A DNA stretch of 17,068 nt, from the NCBI GenBank assembly GCA_028689195.1, contig JAQTWR010000013.1, forward strand, positions 1 through 17,068, in the 5' to 3' direction. The stretch comes from Anaerolineales bacterium. Its GTDB lineage: Bacteria; Chloroflexota; Anaerolineae; Anaerolineales; Villigracilaceae. A program made the position numbers and the translations under genes. The stretch's first letter is position 1; each line of letters begins with the position of its first letter. The notes under the pieces are model-generated. The model did no database searches. It was not told the origin of the DNA and was given only the letters and a program-made list of their open reading frames with translations. This document shows, piece by piece, positions 12,803-17,068 of the stretch.

Positions 12803-15175
12803 ATGCTGCCGAAAATATCAATTGACAATGTGCTGCGGATTTTTCTCGCGCTCAATCAGTATCCCATTTTAAGCAGGCGCATCCGTTCGCGGATGCGGCG
12901 CGAACTATATGTGCGCGGAATTATCACGAAGGAAAATCTCGACGGTGAAACGCGCAAAAAGGGAATCGAATCGCAGGTGCGCGAGGGCGTGCATAATCCA
13001 TTGGAGGAGGAACAGGCGGACGTATGGGAAACGCGCCTGCTGCGTATCCGCGATTCGTTGACGGATTTTTACTACGCCCATAATATGCCCTACGAGGATT
13101 TCGAAAATCTCGTCCTTCAGGTGTTGACCGAGCGCGGCAGCCCCGATACGGATTTTGTCTGGTTCAACCCGGAACTCGCCCCGCAGGAAATGATCTTCGA
13201 GCAGGCTGAGATGATCGAATCCATGCCGCCGGAGGAACGCAAAAAATACGAAGCGCGTTTGAAAGAATTGAAAGTGGTGTTGATTCGCACGATGGTCAGC
13301 GACCAGTTGAAATATATCAAGATCGCGCGAAAATGGCTGACGGTGGGAGATTTAAAAGAAATTCGCGCGCGTAAAATCGGCAGCGGAAAAGTGGGCGGTA
13401 AAGCCGCGGGAATGTTGCTCGCCATGCGCGTCATCAAAGAGACCGCCCCCGCCGAAATTGCCGCGCGGTTTAGAATTCCCGTTTCTTATTATCTCGGCTC
13501 GGACGTGTTCTACAACTTCCTAAATCATAACGACATGATGCATTGGAACGGGCAGAAATACAAATCCGACGACGAGATTCGCGCGGACTATCCTACCCTG
13601 CGCCAAGAATTTATCGGCGGGACTTTTCCCGTAGAAATCACCGAAAGCCTCGAGCGCATTTTGCAGGAAGCCGGCGGCAGACCGCTGATTGTGCGCTCCT
13701 CCAGTTTGTTGGAAGATAATTTCGGCACTTCGTTTGCGGGAAAATACGACAGCGTCTTTTTGCCTAATCAGGGAAGTTCTGACGAAAAAATTTCCGCGTT
13801 GACCAGCGCCATCGCCGCGATTTACGCGAGCGTTTTCAATCCCGACGCGCTGACGTACCGTCACCTTAAAGACCTTGCGGATTACGACGAGCGCATCGGC
13901 ATTCTCATCCAATTTGTGGAAGGCGAAAAAACGGGACGATATTATTTTCCGCACGCGGCGGGAGTCGCGTTCAGCCGCAACTTGTATCGCTGGTCGCCGC
14001 AGATCAAACAGGAAGATGGATTCCTGCGCCTCGTGTTTGGACTCGGCACGCGCGCGGTGGATATGGTTGCCGACGATTATCCGCGCCTCGTCGCGCTCAG
14101 CCATCCGCGATTACATTCCACCTCCGATGTTCGCGCCATCAAGCGATATTCCCAACAAAGCGTGGATGTGATTGACCTTGAAGAAAATTCGTTCGCGACG
14201 ATTCCCGTCCGCGAAGCGCTCGACGCGGATTATCCCGCGCTTCGTTTTATCGCCCAACTTCAAGAGGATGGCGACCTCAAACCGATCCGCTCGCGCCTCG
14301 CGTCTCCTGAAAAAATGGTCGTCACTTTCGACGGTTTGTTGTCGCGCACGCCCTTTGCAGAAAGTATGCGAACCGCGCTAAAACTGCTGGAGACCCATTA
14401 CAAATCTCCTGTGGATACCGAGTTCGCTTTGGAGGTCGTCAATCCCGACGAGCGTCCCGAAGTTCAAATTACGCTTTTGCAGTGCCGCCCGCAAAGTCAC
14501 ATGAAGGACGGCGCCGAGATCGAAATCCCGGAAGATTTGGACGATGAAGATATTATCTTCTCCACGCATACGATGGTGCCGCAAGGCGCGGTGGAAAATA
14601 TTCAGTACGTTCTCTTTGTTCCCGCGGAGGGATATTTCAAACTTCAATCGCAAAATGAACGGGCGCAATTGGAGCGCGCGATTGGTCAACTCAACGCCGC
14701 GTTAAAAGACCAAAAATTTATCGCCGTAGGACCCGGGCGCTGGGGAACTTCTACGCCCGATCTTGGCGTGCATGTGGCGTACAGCGATATTTATAATTCC
14801 CGCGCTTTGGTCGAACTGGCTGGCGAGGAAATTGGCGCGTCGCCCGAACCCTCCTTCGGCACGCATTTTTTTCAAGATTTGATGGAAGCAAATATCTATC
14901 CGCTGGGCGTGTTTCTCGACGACGACAAAACCATTTTCAAACGCGACTTTTTCTACAAGACTCCCAATCGTCTCGCTGATTTTATTTCGGTGGATAATCC
15001 GCGCGCGCTGAACGCCTTGCGATTAATCGCCGTCCGCGATTATCGTCCCAACCGCCATTTGGATTTAATCATGGACGCGCAGCAAAGTTACGCCGTCGCT
15101 TTTCTTGTCGGCGAGGGGAAGCCTGCCGCGGCGGAGGATGCGCCAATAAGCGCGCCGCCATTTGGCTTGGAGTAA
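12803..15175 (+). CDS. PPDK_N (ATP-grasp) protein with uncharacterised C-terminal domain, lacking the phosphohistidine domain
   Basis: This 790-residue protein contains a complete pyruvate-phosphate-dikinase N-terminal (ATP-grasp) domain. GSGKVGGKAAGM (193-204) is the glycine-rich loop with K200; VRSSSLLEDNFGTSFAGKYD (297-316) holds R298 and E304; ITLLQCRP (556-563) is the closing motif. Residues 1-185 are a helical N-terminal region with acidic stretches. After 563 there is no TSHA-type histidine domain and no PEP/pyruvate barrel. Residues 564-790 form another domain with GPGRWG (643-648), LGVHVAYSDI (654-663) and SFGTHFFQDL (684-693). It therefore cannot perform the full PEP synthase or PPDK cycle; it may phosphorylate another target. 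ATG 12803 has AGGA at 12788-12791. It is monocistronic, with a terminator 5 bases after its stop. Confidence 0.85.
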   Translation: MLPKISIDNVLRIFLALNQYPILSRRIRSRMRRELYVRGIITKENLDGETRKKGIESQVREGVHNPLEEEQADVWETRLLRIRDSLTDFYYAHNMPYEDFENLVLQVLTERGSPDTDFVWFNPELAPQEMIFEQAEMIESMPPEERKKYEARLKELKVVLIRTMVSDQLKYIKIARKWLTVGDLKEIRARKIGSGKVGGKAAGMLLAMRVIKETAPAEIAARFRIPVSYYLGSDVFYNFLNHNDMMHWNGQKYKSDDEIRADYPTLRQEFIGGTFPVEITESLERILQEAGGRPLIVRSSSLLEDNFGTSFAGKYDSVFLPNQGSSDEKISALTSAIAAIYASVFNPDALTYRHLKDLADYDERIGILIQFVEGEKTGRYYFPHAAGVAFSRNLYRWSPQIKQEDGFLRLVFGLGTRAVDMVADDYPRLVALSHPRLHSTSDVRAIKRYSQQSVDVIDLEENSFATIPVREALDADYPALRFIAQLQEDGDLKPIRSRLASPEKMVVTFDGLLSRTPFAESMRTALKLLETHYKSPVDTEFALEVVNPDERPEVQITLLQCRPQSHMKDGAEIEIPEDLDDEDIIFSTHTMVPQGAVENIQYVLFVPAEGYFKLQSQNERAQLERAIGQLNAALKDQKFIAVGPGRWGTSTPDLGVHVAYSDIYNSRALVELAGEEIGASPEPSFGTHFFQDLMEANIYPLGVFLDDDKTIFKRDFFYKTPNRLADFISVDNPRALNALRLIAVRDYRPNRHLDLIMDAQQSYAVAFLVGEGKPAAAEDAPISAPPFGLE

Positions 15176-15179
15176 AAGC

Positions 15180-15208
15180 AAAAGGACGGCTTACAACCGT
15201 CCTTTTTT
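15180..15208 (+). terminator. Terminator after the PPDK_N gene
   Basis: AAAAGGACGG (15180-15189) pairs with CCGTCCTTTT (15197-15206) around a 7-base loop, with T running to 15208. It begins 5 bases after the stop codon. Confidence 0.92.
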
Positions 15209-15247
15209 CTTTGTCTCGTAAACAGAACTTATGTTCTAATTATAAGA

Positions 15248-15327
15248 CTTGCGCAAAACAAGATTTTTATCCGCTAATCTGCGCAAATTCGTGAAGATTA
15301 GCGGACTCTTTTAAGGTTTTGCGTAAG
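15248..15327. repeat. MITE-like repeat, copy 2 (complete)
   Basis: Terminal inverted arms CTTGCGCAAAAC (15248-15259) and GTTTTGCGTAAG (15316-15327) differ at one position. Inner arms TCCGCTAATCT (15270-15280) and AGATTAGCGGA (15295-15305) are perfect. The 80-base element could fold as a nested hairpin. It lies just after the PPDK_N terminator. Confidence 0.75.
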
Positions 15328-15489
15328 CCCTAATTTACTAATTTTGAAACTAACCTGCTGGCGGCGCGTTACAGGTTTTGTTCTTTTTTGCCGACGCGCT
15401 TTGAAGCGGCTTGCATTAGAATGTCCGCGACATGGATGAGTTACTTTTAACAGAAGCCTCTACAGCGGCGTTTTTTTGGATATTGCGTA

Positions 15490-15505
15490 TGTTTCACATG
15501 GAACG
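15490..15505. promoter_or_regulatory. Degenerate parS-like ParB site
   Basis: TGTTTCACATGGAACG matches the bacterial parS consensus TGTTTCACGTGAAACA at 13 of 16 positions. It lies 30 bases past the 3' end of the sdpI gene. Its pairing with the better site at 16211 raises the likelihood that it is real. Confidence 0.45.
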
Positions 15506-15534
15506 TTTGCTTGTTGCGGCGGCGTATTTTTTTT

Positions 15535-16191
15535 CTATGAATGCTCCTTTGTTTCATTTCTGTACAAAACATAAGAGTAGACGACAAGGAATACCGACGA
15601 GCCGATCAACGGAACAAACACCAGCCAGAACGCAGTCGCGCCGCCGAAAAATCCGCCGACGATAGCGAGCGCGCCAGACACCATGAACAAGGTCGCGCCG
15701 AGTTGATGCGTCTTATCCCAAACCGTATCGCTGGATAAAGTCCATGGCGTGCGGATGCCGATGAAGAAATTCCGTTTGGCTTTCCGCAGCAGGTATCCCA
15801 CGAAGATGAACAGCAATCCCATGAGCGGAAGCATTGCCGCGCTCATCTTGAAGTTCTGGTTGCCGAGATTCCACGCAAGCGTTAGACCGTGAATATACAA
15901 CATGAAGACCGTGATGAACACGATGAACAAATTGAACGTCTCGCGGAATTGCGCGATGTTTGCTTTGAGCGGGTCTATGGATGGAATGAACAGGAACAGC
16001 AGGAACATCGCCATTGTCGTCAGCGGGATGAGAGCCGCGCCCCAGGTCTTCGAGACGTAGCCGTTCACTTCGTCGTTGATGTCCCAATGCGACGCCATCT
16101 GAGCCGGGAGTTGATTCCACAACAACGCGCTTGCAAATATAGAGACGATGATCAATATCAGGACGGTGATAATAGTCGCTTTTGTAGTCAT
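15535..16191 (-). CDS. SdpI/DUF1648 family membrane protein
   Basis: This 218-residue integral membrane protein has six predicted segments at about 5-25, 52-70, 87-107, 117-135, 164-182 and 187-208. NQLPAQMASHWDINDEVNGY (26-45) is the DUF1648 signature, and KRNFFIGIRTPWTLSSDTVW (139-158) is the SdpI/YhfL hallmark. In Bacillus subtilis SdpI gives immunity to the SdpC toxin and senses it, but most family members are unstudied, and no toxin gene is visible here. ATG 16191 has AAGGAG (complement of 16199-16204) 7 bases upstream. It lies 149 bases downstream of the gntR gene on the same strand, a pairing common for this family, so GntR probably controls it. A parS-like palindrome at 16211-16226 sits in its leader. 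Confidence 0.85.
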   Translation of the reverse strand: MTTKATIITVLILIIVSIFASALLWNQLPAQMASHWDINDEVNGYVSKTWGAALIPLTTMAMFLLFLFIPSIDPLKANIAQFRETFNLFIVFITVFMLYIHGLTLAWNLGNQNFKMSAAMLPLMGLLFIFVGYLLRKAKRNFFIGIRTPWTLSSDTVWDKTHQLGATLFMVSGALAIVGGFFGGATAFWLVFVPLIGSSVFLVVYSYVLYRNETKEHS

Positions 16192-16210
16192 TTTTTCTCC
16201 TTATAAAACT

Positions 16211-16226
16211 GGTTTCACGTGAAACA
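16211..16226. promoter_or_regulatory. Near-consensus parS (ParB binding) site
   Basis: GGTTTCACGTGAAACA differs from the parS consensus TGTTTCACGTGAAACA only at the first base, and the central GTTTCACGTGAAAC is a perfect 14-base palindrome. It lies in the gntR-sdpI gap, 20 bases upstream of ATG 16191. parS sites in other bacteria cluster near the replication origin. Confidence 0.75.
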
Positions 16227-16340
16227 TAGACCTCTTGCAAAAATCTTTTTTAGCCGCATGTCCGTGAAGTTTACGGCAGAGAATCTATCCGCTTTGCTGA
16301 TCCAAGAAGTTTGTTGTATAAAATCGTCTTTGAGATTGTT

Positions 16341-16727
16341 TTATGATTTCAGATCGTCTTTGACGACAAGCAATATTTCTTGTTTTGAAAATCCCATTTG
16401 CTGGGCTTCAGCGATAAATCGCTGCGTTAACGATTCCAGGATTTCATGCCGTAGTTGATCTTTGGTGTTTGCGGAAGGTTTCTCTGTGATGTAAGTTCCG
16501 CGCCCTTGCTGGGTAGAGATGACGCGGGCTTTGTCCAGAATGCGATAGGCGCGGGCGACGGTGTTGAAGTTCACCCCAAGTTCTTCCGCCAATGCGCGGA
16601 TGGTGGGCAACTGTTCTCCAATCTCTACGTTGCCGCGCGTAAGCAGGCTTTGTATCTGGTTTGCGATCTGGATATAAATGGGCAAGCCCGAACGAAAATC
16701 CAGGCGAAGGGCGAGTTTTGCCGTCAT
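16341..16727 (-). CDS. GntR family transcriptional regulator, YtrA-type
   Basis: This 128-residue regulator has an N-terminal winged helix at about 10-81: PIYIQIANQIQSLLTRG, GEQLPTIRALAEELGVNFNT (37-56) with the recognition helix VNFNTVARAYRIL, and the wing ISTQQGRGTYI (70-80). The remaining 45 residues form a short helical dimerisation tail (DQLRHEILESLTQRFIAEAQQMG), the short type found in the YtrA subgroup, not the long ligand domains of FadR or HutC. These regulators typically control nearby membrane or transport genes; the target here is most likely sdpI and itself. ATG 16727 is preceded by AAGGAAGG (complement of 16733-16740). The promoter at 16770-16797 contains a perfect palindrome that could be its operator. 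Confidence 0.92.
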   Translation of the reverse strand: MTAKLALRLDFRSGLPIYIQIANQIQSLLTRGNVEIGEQLPTIRALAEELGVNFNTVARAYRILDKARVISTQQGRGTYITEKPSANTKDQLRHEILESLTQRFIAEAQQMGFSKQEILLVVKDDLKS

Positions 16728-16769
16728 TTGACCTTCCTTGTAAATTGTAATAATTGTATCATTGACCTT

Positions 16770-16797
16770 ATTGTATCTTCCGCGGAAACTTTGTCAA
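16770..16797 (-). promoter_or_regulatory. gntR promoter with a palindrome in its spacer
   Basis: On the minus strand TTGACA (16797-16792) is a perfect -35 and TACAAT (16775-16770) a near-perfect -10, 16 bases apart. Between them TTCCGCGGAA (16778-16787) is a perfect 10-base palindrome, the normal place for a repressor operator. A second TGATACAAT lies at 16761-16753. The start near 16763 gives a 36-base leader. Confidence 0.7.
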
Positions 16798-16810
16798 GCG
16801 GCGCGCCGCT

Positions 16811-16944
16811 CTGAGAGTGTCTAACTTTGTGGGCTAAACACAAAGTCACGAAGACTCGAAGACTCGAAGAAACCTTTGAGGCTTGGCGTCTTTGCGCCTT
16901 CGCGTTAAAGAAAGCCCATCCTTTTAGACACTCCTCGCTCTCAG
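16811..16944. repeat. Palindromic dispersed-type repeat beside the IS element
   Basis: GAGTGTCTAA (16815-16824) and TTAGACACTC (16924-16933) are perfect inverted arms, with outer CTGAGAG (16811-16817) and CTCTCAG (16938-16944). Inside are CTTTGTG/CACAAAG (16825-16831 and 16839-16845) and a tandem ACTCGAAG pair (16854-16869). Sequences of the style ACACAAAGTCACGAAGACTC are recalled from many environmental bacterial genomes. No coding frame fits. Confidence 0.55.
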
Positions 16945-17068
16945 GGCAATCGCATCTAAATTAGTGATGAAATAGGGTAAAACTGGCTATCCAAAAGGAG
17001 TAGCCATGTCCAAGAAGCCATTGGAAGCGATAGAAGAACATTTCAGCAAAGTCAGCGACCCACGGAAG
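16942..17068 (+). mobile_element. Left end of an ISAs1-type insertion sequence (cut by window edge)
   Basis: The transposase start lies at 17006. CAGGGCAATCGC at 16942 resembles the CAGGG terminal repeats I associate with this group, so the left end is placed there. The boundary is uncertain because the right end is not in the window. Confidence 0.5.
17006..17068 (+). CDS. ISAs1 family transposase, N-terminal start only
   Basis: Twenty-one residues are present before the window ends. LEAIEEHFSKVSDPRK resembles the opening of ISAs1 transposases, whose associated N-terminal domain starts with a helix followed by F..I.DPR. AAGGAG (16995-17000) is 5 bases before ATG 17006. The DDE catalytic domain would lie beyond the edge, so whether the element is intact cannot be judged. 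Confidence 0.65.
   Translation, partial: MSKKPLEAIEEHFSKVSDPRK

Larger units (their letters stand above)
15176..15534. other. 359-base intergenic region without a convincing gene
   Basis: It holds the PPDK_N terminator, MITE-like copy 2 (15248-15327), and a parS-like site (15490-15505). The rest (15328-15489 and 15506-15534) shows T-rich tracts such as GCGGCGT followed by seven T, repeated with a variant at 15520-15535, but no ribosome site and no recognisable RNA. No hairpin terminator for the leftward SdpI gene is seen. Confidence 0.7.

Noticed and set aside
15432..15665. Rightward 77-residue frame over a parS-like site and the sdpI 3' end
   Set aside because: It has no ribosome site, runs antisense into sdpI, and its second half is arginine-rich low-complexity sequence typical of a shadow frame.
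16851..16869. Short tandem ACTCGAAG units as a CRISPR or VNTR start
   Set aside because: There are only two 8-base copies with no spacers, inside a palindromic repeat.

Overview
The window reads like a chromosomal segment of an Anaerolineae-type member of the Chloroflexota. The basis is gene content (DUF5671 membrane repeats, a DUF5674 protein with a small helical partner, a PPDK_N-like protein without a phosphohistidine domain) and a genome style rich in GCGC/CGCG within moderate-GC coding sequence. This assignment rests on recall of family distributions, not on a search.

Layout. Positions 1-1891 (+) carry pyrimidine synthesis: the 3' end of a pyrE-type orotate phosphoribosyltransferase and a class 2 dihydroorotate dehydrogenase (pyrD), with a visibly AT-richer Nudix hydrolase between them. 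Positions 1951-5974 (+) carry a small acidic protein of unknown function, an enoyl-CoA hydratase/isomerase, glutamate dehydrogenase and glutaryl-CoA dehydrogenase. The last three suggest amino-acid catabolism (glutamate, and lysine/tryptophan through glutaryl-CoA), and terminators separate them into short units. Positions 6014-8881 (-) carry a DUF5674 protein and a helical partner overlapping by ATGA, then oligoendopeptidase F and a cupin. A divergent promoter region at about 8882-8951 leads into a rightward block: a membrane-anchored NTF2-like protein, a DUF5671 membrane protein broken by one in-frame TAA, the DNA polymerase sliding clamp dnaN, and a 790-residue PPDK_N (ATP-grasp) protein with an uncharacterised C-terminal domain. 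Positions 15535-16727 (-) carry a YtrA-type GntR regulator and an SdpI/DUF1648 membrane protein. The right edge enters an ISAs1-type insertion sequence.

Non-coding content includes six hairpin terminators (one is a possible attenuator in the gdhA leader), several sigma70-like promoters, a palindrome inside the gntR promoter, two parS-like ParB sites (15490-15505 and 16211-16226), a REP-like palindrome, two copies of a roughly 80-bp MITE-like repeat flanking the PPDK_N gene, and a palindromic repeat beside the IS element.

No complete new defence or biosynthetic system is evident. The best candidates for undescribed biology are the PPDK_N protein with its GPGRWG...SFGTHFF C-terminal domain, the DUF5674/partner pair, the parS site in the sdpI leader, and the interrupted DUF5671 gene.
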